NCBI RefSeq assembly: GCF_026626665.1
Contig: NZ_JAPNKE010000002.1
Coordinates: 724,501-788,500 of the forward strand
Length of the DNA stretch: 64,000 bases
Direction of reading: 5' to 3'
DNA from: Nannocystis pusilla
Lineage (GTDB): Bacteria > Myxococcota_A > Polyangia > Nannocystales > Nannocystaceae
The notes beneath the pieces are model-generated. The model was not told the origin of the DNA. It saw only the letters and a list, made by a program, of their open reading frames with translations, and did not search any database. How positions within the stretch are numbered: position 1 is the stretch's first letter; each line of letters starts with the position of its first letter. Shown here one piece after another: positions 39,133 to 47,246 of the stretch. The position numbers and the translations under genes were made by a program.

Positions 39133-39247
39133 GACATGTCCCGGCGGACATGTCCCTGAGCGCGGCTGGCCGACGACGGCGATCGAGGTGCTTGCGGCGC
39201 CGCGCGACGGGGTGACCGTTCGGGCATGTTCCAGGAGACATGTCATG
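39133..39247. repeat. Two palindromic repeats after transglutaminase-like gene
   Basis: GACATGTCC-CGGC-GGACATGTC at 39133-39154 has perfect 9-bp arms, three bases past the stop codon. A second, imperfect unit (GGGCATG / AGACATGTC) is at 39222-39247. The rest of the gap to 39367 shows no gene. Confidence 0.75.
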
Positions 39248-39367
39248 AAACACGCCGAGCGCGGCCGCCGGACGAATTCGAGCGGCCGCGGCCGGGCACG
39301 GTCGACACGAAGCCCGGTATTCGCGGCGGGCTGGTGCCTCGCGCGGGTCGTCGGTATCGTGCGGGCT

Positions 39368-40630
39368 ATGAGTGACGACGACGGGCAGCTGGAGCGCTGG
39401 CGCGAGTGGGCACGGCAGTGGGCTTCGTGGCCGGGGCCGCCGCTGCCCGGGCACGTGCCGATGACCGACGATCTGCTGCGGCAGCTGATCGCCTCGCGCG
39501 TGCAGGAGGCCGCGGCGGCGATTGGCGACAGCAAGCCTGCGACCACGACTCCGGCAGCGCCCGTCGGCGGCAGCAAGCCTGCGACTGCGGCAGCGGCCGT
39601 GGCGGCGACCGTGACGGGGACCCCCGAGGAGCACCGGGCGCGCATCGACGCGGACCCGCTCGCGTACGACAGCTTTCACGCTCTGTTCTCGCACTACCGC
39701 GGCCAGGACCAGCTCGACGCGGCCTTCTGTGTGGCGCGGGCGCTCGTGTTCCTCAAGCAGGCGAGCGCCGACGAGACGCAGCTCCACCGGCAGTTCCACC
39801 GGCCCGAGTTTCGCCAGGTGCGCCAGCCGCTGAGCGAGGACATGCTGCGGCGCCAGGTGTTCCACCCGGACGAGGACCTGTGGCTCACCGGCGTGTTCGG
39901 GATGAACGCTCCGGCCGCGGCGGCGCGGTGGGCCAAGCCCCTGCCGTCGTTCGCGAGGTCGCGCGGCCGCCTCGACCTCGCCGGCGATCGCTCGCCGGTG
40001 GCGCGCATGATCAAGTACGTCAAGGAGGTGCTAAACGTCGGAGAGCCGGACGTCTACCTCATGGACGATGGCGCGGGCGTGTCGGTGTTCAACTCGCAGC
40101 GCGACGGTCGCGTCCACCCGGCGCTGTTCGTCGGTCGCGAGGCGGTCGGCGACGACCTGCGGCCGCTGGCGTTCGCGCTCGGTCGCGCCATGACCGAGCT
40201 CTACCTGCCGCACTACATGTTCGTCTGCGTCGACCGCTCCTTGCCCAACCTCAAGGCGGTGCTGCGCGCCTGTCGGGCCATGGCCGGGCTCGACGTCGGC
40301 GTTCCGCCCGACATGGAGGTCCTCGCGCGCGAGCTGCGAGCGCGGCTGCCCAGCCGCCACCCCGAGCAGCTCCGCGAGCTGTTCGCGCGCATCGAGGCCG
40401 CGGGCCACCAGCTCGACGCCGAGAAGTGGGCCCGTGGTCTCGAGATCACCGCGCACCGCATCGGCCTCATCCTCGCCGACGACCTCGGCGTGGCTGCGCA
40501 GCACATCCGAGGGGAGCGTGAGGGCTTCTCGTTCCTGACGGCGCGCGACATGGTCCAGGAGCTGGTGCGCTACAGCATCAGCGAGGACTACTTCACCGTC
40601 CGCAAGAGCCTCGGGCTCGCGGTCGCGTGA
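39368..40630 (+). CDS. Uncharacterised protein of 420 residues
   Basis: ATG 39368. Starts with an acidic/Trp-rich helix (DDGQLERWREWARQWASWPG), a low-complexity segment with two copies of SKPAT, then a helical region with LAYDSFHALFSHYRGQDQLDAAFCVARAL (split TPR-like pair) and a globular C-terminal part (IKYVKEVLNVGEPDVYLMDD, HYMFVCVDRSLPNLKAVLRACR, ELLDAEKW-like region EKWARGLEITAHRIGLILADDL). No signal peptide or membrane helix. No family recognised; the C-terminus has the feel of a conserved domain. Convergent with gntK. Confidence 0.65.
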   Translation: MSDDDGQLERWREWARQWASWPGPPLPGHVPMTDDLLRQLIASRVQEAAAAIGDSKPATTTPAAPVGGSKPATAAAAVAATVTGTPEEHRARIDADPLAYDSFHALFSHYRGQDQLDAAFCVARALVFLKQASADETQLHRQFHRPEFRQVRQPLSEDMLRRQVFHPDEDLWLTGVFGMNAPAAAARWAKPLPSFARSRGRLDLAGDRSPVARMIKYVKEVLNVGEPDVYLMDDGAGVSVFNSQRDGRVHPALFVGREAVGDDLRPLAFALGRAMTELYLPHYMFVCVDRSLPNLKAVLRACRAMAGLDVGVPPDMEVLARELRARLPSRHPEQLRELFARIEAAGHQLDAEKWARGLEITAHRIGLILADDLGVAAQHIRGEREGFSFLTARDMVQELVRYSISEDYFTVRKSLGLAVA

Positions 40631-40644
40631 CGACCTGCGCATTC

Positions 40645-40697
40645 GGACATGCTCATGAGAGCATGTCCTTGATGACATGTTTTTTAACGCATGTCAT
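40645..40697. terminator. Double palindrome between convergent genes, likely bidirectional terminator
   Basis: First hairpin: GGACATGCTC-ATGA-GAGCATGTCC (40645-40668), 10-bp perfect arms. Second: ATGACATG (40672-40679) with CATGTCAT (40690-40697) around a loop with six T. The second arm covers the gntK stop codon (40694-40696). Both belong to the TGTCC/GGACA family. Confidence 0.7.
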
Positions 40698-41203
40698 GAC
40701 GGGCAGGGGAGGCCCGCGAGGATGTCGGCGACGACCGCCTCGACCGGCTGGCCGGCGTCGACCGTGACGGCGTCGTCGGGCGGCTCCAGCGTGGCCAGCT
40801 GGCTGTCCAGCAGGCCAGCCTTGAAAAAGTGGTGGCGGCGGGCGAGCAAGCGGGCGCGGGCCACGTCCGGATCGATCTGCAGGTACACGAACACGACCCG
40901 GGTCGGATCGCGGCGCAGCATGGCGCGGTGGACCGCGCGCAGCGCGGAGCAGGCGAGCACCACGTCGCCCTCGTGCTGCAGCCAGCCGTCGATCTCGGTC
41001 GACAGGGTGTGCAGCCACGGGGCGCGGTCGGCGTCGTCGAGCGGGGTCCCGGCCGCCATCTTGGCCCGGTTGGCGGCCGGATGAAACTCGTCGGCGTCGA
41101 CGAAGCGGGCGGCGAGCGCGGCGGCGAGGCGCAGGCCGATGGTGGTCTTGCCGGCCCCCGACACCCCCATGACGACGATCACCACGCGGTGAGCGAAGCG
41201 CAC
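40694..41203 (-). CDS. gntK: Gluconokinase
   Basis: 169 residues. Phosphorylates gluconate to 6-phosphogluconate. Walker A in VVMGVSGAGKTTIG, then VDADEFHPAANRAKMAAGTPLDDADRAPWL (GntK signature: DAD-HP-N-KM-G-PLxDxDRxPWL) and HHFFKAGLLDSQLATLEPP near the C-terminus. All are complete. It is divergent from the SDR/GH15 pair, 276 bp away, and would use the gluconate formed from glucose by that pair. The 276-bp gap holds the decamer GCGTCAACTC twice (41214 and 41265). Confidence 0.92.
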   Translation of the reverse strand: MRFAHRVVIVVMGVSGAGKTTIGLRLAAALAARFVDADEFHPAANRAKMAAGTPLDDADRAPWLHTLSTEIDGWLQHEGDVVLACSALRAVHRAMLRRDPTRVVFVYLQIDPDVARARLLARRHHFFKAGLLDSQLATLEPPDDAVTVDAGQPVEAVVADILAGLPCPS

Positions 41204-41479
41204 TCGCAGGGCCGCGTCAACTCGGGCGCGGACGATCGAGGCGTCGCGGCGACCGATCGCGGTCGCGTCAACTCCGCGGGCCGCGAGCCCGGGCCGCGTG
41301 GCGGAGCCGAGGCCGCGCCCGGGGCCGCCCGCGCGGCGAAGACCGGCTTTTCGCCGTGCCCCGCGGGCGCGCGTGCGTCACACATGGGCGATGCGCACGA
41401 GCGAGGACGCACCGCACGAGGCCCGCCGTCGGCGAGCGTCGTCCGGCCGCAGCGCCGCGCCGCCGCGTCGGGAGGTCGG

Positions 41480-42244
41480 ATGCGATTGAAAGGGAAGACG
41501 GCCCTGATCACGGGCTCGAGCCGCGGCATCGGCCGCGAGATCGCCCTCCGCTTCGCGCGCGAGGGCGCCGACGTCGCCGTCAACTACAACGGCAGCGTCG
41601 AGGCGGCCGAGGCGGTCGCCGGCACGATCCGGGCCGAGGGTCGGCGCGCCGTGGTGGTCCAGGCCGACGTGGGCCGCACCGACGAGTGCGAGAAGCTGGT
41701 GGCCGAGGCGTGGCAGGCGCTGGGACCCATCGACATCCTCGTCAACAACGCGGGCATGGAGATCCGGGCGCCGTTCGTCGAGGTCACGGAGGCCGACTTC
41801 GACGCGGTGCTGGGCACCAACCTCAAGGGCACGTTCTTCACCACGCAGGCGGTGGTGCGCCGCTGGCTGAAGGGCGAGCGGGCGGGCCGGATCGTCAACA
41901 TCAGCTCGGTCCACGAGGAGCTGTCGTTCCCGGGCCACGCGACCTACTGCGCGGCCAAGGGGGCGATCCGGATGCTCACGCGCGACCTCGCGGCCGAGCT
42001 CGGTGGCCACGGGATCACGGTCAACGCGATCGCGCCGGGCGCGATCGCCACCGACATCAACCGCGACGTCACCGAGGATCCGCGGGCCCGCGCCGGGCTG
42101 CTGGCGCGGATCCCGTTGAAGCGGATCGGGACGCCGGCCGACGTCGCCGGCATCGCGGTGCTGCTGGCGTCGGACGACGCGGCGTACGTGACCGGCTCGA
42201 CGTACTTCGTCGACGGCGGCATGACCTGGTTCCACGAGGAGTGA
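41480..42244 (+). CDS. Short-chain dehydrogenase, glucose 1-dehydrogenase-like
   Basis: 254 residues. NAD(P)-binding TGSSRGIG, NNAG motif (LVNNAGMEI), catalytic Ser in NISSVHEEL, and Tyr-x3-Lys in YCAAKGAIRML. The SVHEELSFPGHATYCAAKG segment resembles Bacillus glucose 1-dehydrogenases; the end YVTGSTYFVDGGMTW is usual for the subfamily. ATG 41480 with GGAGGT 6 bp upstream. It ends 4 bp before the GH15 gene, so both are one operon. It likely oxidises glucose to gluconolactone, feeding the nearby gluconokinase. Confidence 0.8.
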   Translation: MRLKGKTALITGSSRGIGREIALRFAREGADVAVNYNGSVEAAEAVAGTIRAEGRRAVVVQADVGRTDECEKLVAEAWQALGPIDILVNNAGMEIRAPFVEVTEADFDAVLGTNLKGTFFTTQAVVRRWLKGERAGRIVNISSVHEELSFPGHATYCAAKGAIRMLTRDLAAELGGHGITVNAIAPGAIATDINRDVTEDPRARAGLLARIPLKRIGTPADVAGIAVLLASDDAAYVTGSTYFVDGGMTWFHEE

Positions 42245-42248
42245 CGCG

Positions 42249-44081
42249 ATGGGATACCTGCCGATCCACGACCACGGGATCATCGGCAACATGCGGACGA
42301 TCGCGCTGGTCGGCACCGATGGCGCGATCGACTGGTTCTGCCACCCGCGCTTCGACTCGCCGAGCGTGTTCGCGTCGCTGCTCGACGACGAGAAGGGCGG
42401 CGAGTTCCGGATCTGCGCCGAAGGCCAGGCCGCGCCGAGCAAGCAGTTCTACTGGCCCGACACCAACATCCTGGTCACGCGGTTCTTCTGCGAGAGCGGG
42501 GTGGTGGAGATCGAGGACTTCATGCCGGTCGGCGACAACCTCGACCACGGCTGGCACCACCAGATCGTGCGCCGCGTGCGGGCGGTCCGCGGCGAGGTGT
42601 GGCTGCACGCCGACTGCCGCCCGGCCTTCGACTACGCGCGCGCGCCCCACGAGGTCGAGCTCGTCCGGCACGGGGCGGTGTTCCGCGCGCCCGGGCTGAC
42701 GATGTCGCTGTCGGCCAGCGTGCCGCTGACGGTCGCCGAGCGCGGCGGGGTGCACGCCCGCTTCCGCCTGCGCCAGGGCGAGCACGCGGTGTTCGTGTTC
42801 CGCGGCGGGGCCGAGGACGACTGCCCGCGCGGCCCCGACCCCGACGAGGCGGAGACCCTGTTCCGCTGGACGGTGGCGTACTGGCGGCGCTGGCTGTCGC
42901 GCTGCTCGTACCGCGGTCGCTGGCGCGAGACGGTCCACCGCTCGGCGCTGACGCTGAAGCTGCTGACCTACGAGCCGACCGGGGCGATCGTCGCGGCGCC
43001 GACGCTCGGGCTGCCCGAAGAGCCAGGTGGGGTGCGCAACTGGGACTACCGCTACACGTGGATGCGCGACGCCGCGTTCACGCTGTACGGGTTCTTGCGC
43101 ATCGGCTTCACCCAGGAGGCCGACGCGTTCATGGGCTGGCTCGACCGCCGCTACCACGAGCCGCCGGGCGAGGACGGCGCGCCGCTGCGGCTGCTCTACA
43201 CGGTCGAGGGCGCGACCTGCATCGAGGAGTTCGAGCTGCCGCACCTGGCCGGCTACAAGGGCGCGAAGCCGGTGCGGGTCGGCAACGCCGCGCACAGCCA
43301 GTTCCAGCTCGACATCTACGGCGAGCTGCTCGACGCGGTGTACCTGTCGAACAAGCACAGCCGCCCGGTCTCCTACGACGCGTGGATGCACCTGCGCCGG
43401 ATCGTCGACTACGTCAGCGAGAGCTGGCACCTGCCGGACCACGGGATCTGGGAGCCGCGCACCGGCATGCGCCACAACGTCAACTCGAAGGTGATGTGCT
43501 GGGTGGCGCTCGACCGGGCGCTGCGCCTGGCCGAGAAGCGCTCGTTCCCGGCCCCGCGCGAGCAGTGGTACCGCGCCCGCGACGACATCTACGAGGCCAT
43601 CTTCCGCCGCGGCTGGAGCGACGAGGAGCAGTCGTTCGTGGCCGCGTTCGACGAGCGCTCGCTCGACGCGTCGGCGCTGCTGATGCCGCTGGTGTTCTTC
43701 CTCGGGCCCGACGACCCGCGCATGCTGAAGACGCTGAAGGCGATCCGCCGCCCGCCGAACCAGGGCGGCCTGGTGTCCGACGGCATGGTCTACCGCTACC
43801 ACCCGGAGGAGCTGCCCGACGGCCTGCCGGGCCGCGAGGGCACGTTCAACATGTGCTCGTTCTGGCTGGTCGAGGCGCTGACCCGGGCCGGCCGCGTCGA
43901 CCCGGCGCTGCTCGAGGAGTCCCGCCTGCTGTTCGAACGCATGATCGGCTACGGCAACCACCTCGGCCTCTACTCGGAGGAGACCGGCGAGCACGGCGAG
44001 GCGCTCGGCAACTTCCCGCAGGCGTTCACGCACCTGTCGCTGATCAGCGCGGCCTTCAACCTCGAGCGCGCGCTCGGGTGA
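42249..44081 (+). CDS. GH15 glycoside hydrolase (glucoamylase/trehalase-like)
   Basis: 610 residues, intact. N-terminal beta-sandwich domain beginning YLPIHDHGIIGNMRTIALVG and TDGAIDWFCHPRFDSPSVFA, then the (alpha/alpha)6 barrel with NWDYRYTWMRDAAFTLYGFL, GIWEPRTGMRH (general acid Glu) and LYSEETGEHGEALGNFPQAF (general base Glu). This arrangement is shared by bacterial GH15 glucoamylases and trehalases; the substrate cannot be told apart from sequence alone. No signal peptide, so cytoplasmic, consistent with use of internal trehalose or oligosaccharide. Glucose released would enter the SDR and gluconokinase steps next door. Confidence 0.9.
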   Translation: MGYLPIHDHGIIGNMRTIALVGTDGAIDWFCHPRFDSPSVFASLLDDEKGGEFRICAEGQAAPSKQFYWPDTNILVTRFFCESGVVEIEDFMPVGDNLDHGWHHQIVRRVRAVRGEVWLHADCRPAFDYARAPHEVELVRHGAVFRAPGLTMSLSASVPLTVAERGGVHARFRLRQGEHAVFVFRGGAEDDCPRGPDPDEAETLFRWTVAYWRRWLSRCSYRGRWRETVHRSALTLKLLTYEPTGAIVAAPTLGLPEEPGGVRNWDYRYTWMRDAAFTLYGFLRIGFTQEADAFMGWLDRRYHEPPGEDGAPLRLLYTVEGATCIEEFELPHLAGYKGAKPVRVGNAAHSQFQLDIYGELLDAVYLSNKHSRPVSYDAWMHLRRIVDYVSESWHLPDHGIWEPRTGMRHNVNSKVMCWVALDRALRLAEKRSFPAPREQWYRARDDIYEAIFRRGWSDEEQSFVAAFDERSLDASALLMPLVFFLGPDDPRMLKTLKAIRRPPNQGGLVSDGMVYRYHPEELPDGLPGREGTFNMCSFWLVEALTRAGRVDPALLEESRLLFERMIGYGNHLGLYSEETGEHGEALGNFPQAFTHLSLISAAFNLERALG

Positions 44082-44129
44082 GCGCCGGCGCGAGGGCGCC
44101 TTCGAGCATGACCTTTCGGGCATGCGCGA

Positions 44130-44157
44130 AGAGACATGCCCGATGGGGCATGTCTCT
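44130..44157. terminator. 12-bp perfect palindrome between convergent genes
   Basis: AGAGACATGCCC-GATG-GGGCATGTCTCT forms a 12-bp stem with a 4-base loop, centred between the stops of the GH15 gene and the histidine kinase gene. Strongest hairpin of the repeat family in the window, probably a bidirectional terminator. Degenerate family arms (GAGCATG, GGGCATG) precede it from 44104. Confidence 0.75.
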
Positions 44158-44169
44158 TTCCGAGACGAC

Positions 44170-45810
44170 TCAATCGGCCGGCAGCCAGAACGTGAAGGTC
44201 GAGCCGACGCCGGGCTTGCTGGTGACGGAGATGTCGCCGCCCATCAGCTGGACGAAGTTGAGGGTGATGGCGAGGCCGAGGCCGGTGCCGCCGAAGCGGC
44301 GGGAGATCGAGGCGTCGGCCTGGGTGAAGTTGTCGAAGATCCGGCGCAGCTGGGGCTCGCTCATGCCGATGCCGGTGTCCTCGACGACGAACACCAATCG
44401 GCGGGCGCCGGCCTCCACGCGCTCGCGGATCCGCAGGGTCACGGCGCCGTGCTGCGTGAACTTGTGGGCGTTGCCGAGGAGGTTGATGAGGATCGCGCGC
44501 ACGGCCGTGGCGTCGGCGCGCAGGGCCGGCAGGGGGTCGGGGACGTCGAGGACGAAGCGGTTGCCGCGGCGCTGCTGGCCCGGGCGACAGGCGGCGTCGA
44601 TGCTGGCGAGCAGGGCGCCGAGGTCGATGTCCTCCGGGTGCAGGGTGAACTTGCCGGCCTCGATCTGCGACAGGTCGAGGACGTCGTTGATGAGGCCGAG
44701 CAGGTGGCGCGCCGACGCGGCGATCCGCTCGATGTCGGCGACGAAGCCGGGCGAGGCCGCGGGGGCGTGCTCCTCGAGCAGCAGCTCGGTGTAGCCGATG
44801 ATCGCGTTGAGCGGGGTGCGCAGCTCGTGGCTCATCGCCGCGAGGAACGAGCTCTTGGCCGCCGTGGCCTCGAGCGCCTGGTCGCGCGCCTGGGCGAGGT
44901 CGCTGTTGGCGAGGGTGAGCTCGTCGAGGGCGCGCCGCAGGTCGGTGATGTCGAACAGCAGGGCGGTCAGCTCGCCGCCGCGGTGGGCGGCGGCCTGGAA
45001 CGAGATGACGCGCTCGCCCATGGCGAGCTGCTCGGCCACGACGTCGCCGGCGGCGGCCCGCTGGACGGCGTCGCGGAGGGCGGGGAAGCCGGCGAGGGCC
45101 TGGTCGGCGCAGGCGCCGAGGCAGGCGGCGGGATCGAGGCCGAGCTGGCGCAGGCCGGCGCCCTCGGCGAGGGAGATCCGTCGCGTCGCGGGGTCGAGGC
45201 TGAGCAGGGCGATCGGCAGGGCGTCGACGACGAGCTGGAGGCGCCGGGCGGTGGTCGCGAGCGAGGTCTCGGCCCGCTGGCGCTCGATGCGGTCGAGCAG
45301 CTGGCGGTAGACCACGCCGGTGAGCTTGCTGATGAAGCCGAGCACGGCGATGTCGCCGTCGGTGAAGCGGTGGGGCGTGCCGGAGGCGAGGCCGATCACG
45401 CCGAGCACCTCGTCGCGGCACAGGATCGGCATGAACAGGCGCGCGCGCACGACGAAGCTGCGCGCGCTGTTCTGGGTCTGCTGGCTCTGGTCGTTCAGGA
45501 CGTCGGGGACGTGCAGCAGCCGCGGCTCGCGGAACACGCTGCCCGGGTGCCGCTCCCACGCGGTCCGCTCGGCCTCGGCGCGCTCGGCCGGCGAGAAGCC
45601 GCGGCCCGCGAAGGTCCGCAGGCGCCCGGCGTCGAAGTCCCACAGGTACAGCGCGATGTACTCGGCGTCGCACAGCTCGTCGAGCGCGCGCTCGATCTCC
45701 TGCGCGAAGCCGTCGAGGTCGTTCACCGACGCGATGCCCGACGAGATGCTCGACAGCAGCTCGATGAGGTGTCGATTCGCAGGGTCGATGGCGAGGCCGG
45801 AGCGACTCAA
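44170..45810 (-). CDS. Soluble histidine kinase with GAF and PAS-like domains
   Basis: 546 residues. GAF-like domain (about 15-180: VNDLDGFAQEIERALDELC, LFMPILCRDEVLGVIGLASG), a PAS-like domain (190-290), HisKA with phosphoacceptor AAMSHELRTPLNAIIGY, HATPase with NLLGNAHKFTQ, DTGIGM and GTGLGLAI. No membrane helix, so cytoplasmic sensing. No cognate regulator gene is adjacent; the nearest lone receiver is at 46845, separated by a transporter gene. Ends 12 bp beyond the 44130-44157 hairpin. Confidence 0.9.
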   Translation of the reverse strand: MSRSGLAIDPANRHLIELLSSISSGIASVNDLDGFAQEIERALDELCDAEYIALYLWDFDAGRLRTFAGRGFSPAERAEAERTAWERHPGSVFREPRLLHVPDVLNDQSQQTQNSARSFVVRARLFMPILCRDEVLGVIGLASGTPHRFTDGDIAVLGFISKLTGVVYRQLLDRIERQRAETSLATTARRLQLVVDALPIALLSLDPATRRISLAEGAGLRQLGLDPAACLGACADQALAGFPALRDAVQRAAAGDVVAEQLAMGERVISFQAAAHRGGELTALLFDITDLRRALDELTLANSDLAQARDQALEATAAKSSFLAAMSHELRTPLNAIIGYTELLLEEHAPAASPGFVADIERIAASARHLLGLINDVLDLSQIEAGKFTLHPEDIDLGALLASIDAACRPGQQRRGNRFVLDVPDPLPALRADATAVRAILINLLGNAHKFTQHGAVTLRIRERVEAGARRLVFVVEDTGIGMSEPQLRRIFDNFTQADASISRRFGGTGLGLAITLNFVQLMGGDISVTSKPGVGSTFTFWLPAD

Positions 45811-45923
45811 GCCGCGCGCTCCCGAGTGGGCTCGTCGTCACCGCCGATCGCGGCGACCGCGGGCACGCGGTGGACTGCGAAGCTCATGCGAACGTCGTGC
45901 GCCCATGGTACAGTCACTGTCCC

Positions 45924-46835
45924 GTGGGTGTCGTCGAGAACCCGCAAGACGCGGAGGCGGCGGCCACGCAGCGAGGCGTGATCCACCTCGTCACTGCCGC
46001 GATTCTCTTCAGCGGACTCAGCGTGCTGGCGAAGCTGGTCGGGGCGCGCGTTCCGCTCCCGGAGGTGATTCTCGTCCGCAGCCTGGTGACGGTCGCTTTC
46101 GCCCGGGGGACGCTCGCGCGTGGTGACATCCCCGTATGGGGCCAGCGGCGCACGATGCTGGCGCTGCGGGGGCTGTTCGGCTTCGTCGCCCTGACCTGTT
46201 ATTTCTACGCGCTGATGCACCTGCCGATCGCCGACGCGATCGTCATTCATTACATCCACCCGGTGTTCACGCTGCTGCTGGCCACGGTGTGGCTGGGCGA
46301 GGCGCTCGACCGCCGCGAGACGGTCTTCATCGTCGGGTGCTTCGTCGGCGTGGTGCTGGTGACGCAGCCGCAGGCGCTGTTCGGCGCCGAGGCGGTCCCC
46401 GCCGACCCGTTCGCCCTGACGATCGCGGTGCTCGGGGCCCTGATCTCGGCCGGCGTGTACGTGATGATCCGCGAGCTGCGATCGACGGAGCACCCGGTGC
46501 GGGTGGTCTTCTACAACGCGCTGGTGGCGTCGCTGCTGTCGGCCCCGTGGGCGGCGACGACGTGGGTGACGCCCGATGCGCGCGAGTGGACCATCCTTTT
46601 GGCGATCGGGGTCTGCACGTTTCTTCATCAGCAGAGCATGACCCGCGGGCTCCACATGGTGCGCGCCGGCCGGGCGACGGCGCTGGGCTACGTGCAGGTG
46701 CTGCTGGCGATGCTGGCGGGGATCTGGTTGTTCCAGGAGCAGGTCGACCTGGTCGGCTGGTGCGGGGCGGCGATCCTGGCGGTCAGCGCGGGCCTGCTGG
46801 CGACCGACCGCAAGCCGATCCCGCCGCGCGCGTGA
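45924..46835 (+). CDS. EamA/DMT-family transporter
   Basis: 303 residues from GTG 45924. About ten hydrophobic helices in two EamA halves. Typical positions: LARGDIPVWGQRRTMLALRG, TCYFYALMHLPIADAIVIHY, HPVFTLLLATVWLGEAL in the first half, and ATALGYVQVLLAMLAGIWLF in the second. Exporter of small metabolites; substrate unknown. Divergent from the histidine kinase at 45810 and convergent with the receiver gene, 9 bp apart. Confidence 0.85.
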   Translation: MGVVENPQDAEAAATQRGVIHLVTAAILFSGLSVLAKLVGARVPLPEVILVRSLVTVAFARGTLARGDIPVWGQRRTMLALRGLFGFVALTCYFYALMHLPIADAIVIHYIHPVFTLLLATVWLGEALDRRETVFIVGCFVGVVLVTQPQALFGAEAVPADPFALTIAVLGALISAGVYVMIRELRSTEHPVRVVFYNALVASLLSAPWAATTWVTPDAREWTILLAIGVCTFLHQQSMTRGLHMVRAGRATALGYVQVLLAMLAGIWLFQEQVDLVGWCGAAILAVSAGLLATDRKPIPPRA

Positions 46836-46844
46836 CGGCCGCGC

Positions 46845-47246
46845 TCAGGCGGCGCGGCGGACGACGCCGCCGATGAGCTCGAGGAGGAAGTCGATCTTGA
46901 CCGGCTTGCGCACGACGTCGAGCGCGCCCAGAGCGGTGATCTTGTCGGAGGTCTCGACGCCCGCGGTCAGCAGCACCAGCGGGATGGCGCTCCAGTCGGG
47001 GTTCTTTCGCTGCTCCTCGCGGAACTGATAGCCGTCCATGCGCGGCATCATGAGGTCGAGGAGGATGAGGTCGGGCTGCGGCCCCTCGGCCAGCCGCCGC
47101 AGGCCGTCGGCGCCGTCCTCGGCGACGAGCACCTGGTAGCCCTCCTCGGCGAGGATCTCGGCGAGCACGTCGCGGATGTCGCGGTCGTCTTCGACGATCA
47201 GGATGATCGGTGCGCGGTTCATCGGTCCCTCGTTCTCCACGTTCAT
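46845..47246 (-). CDS. Single-domain response regulator
   Basis: 133 residues, receiver domain only. Acidic pocket VEDDRDI, phosphoacceptor Asp in ILLDLMMPRMDG, Thr in LLTAG, Lys in VRKPVK. No output domain, so it acts through protein contacts or a phosphorelay, as CheY-like receivers do. The ATG at 47246 overlaps the stop codon of the upstream kinase gene (ATGA); an in-frame ATG at 47222 is the alternative start. It is the last gene of a three-gene coupled operon with two kinases. Confidence 0.9.
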   Translation of the reverse strand: MNVENEGPMNRAPIILIVEDDRDIRDVLAEILAEEGYQVLVAEDGADGLRRLAEGPQPDLILLDLMMPRMDGYQFREEQRKNPDWSAIPLVLLTAGVETSDKITALGALDVVRKPVKIDFLLELIGGVVRRAA

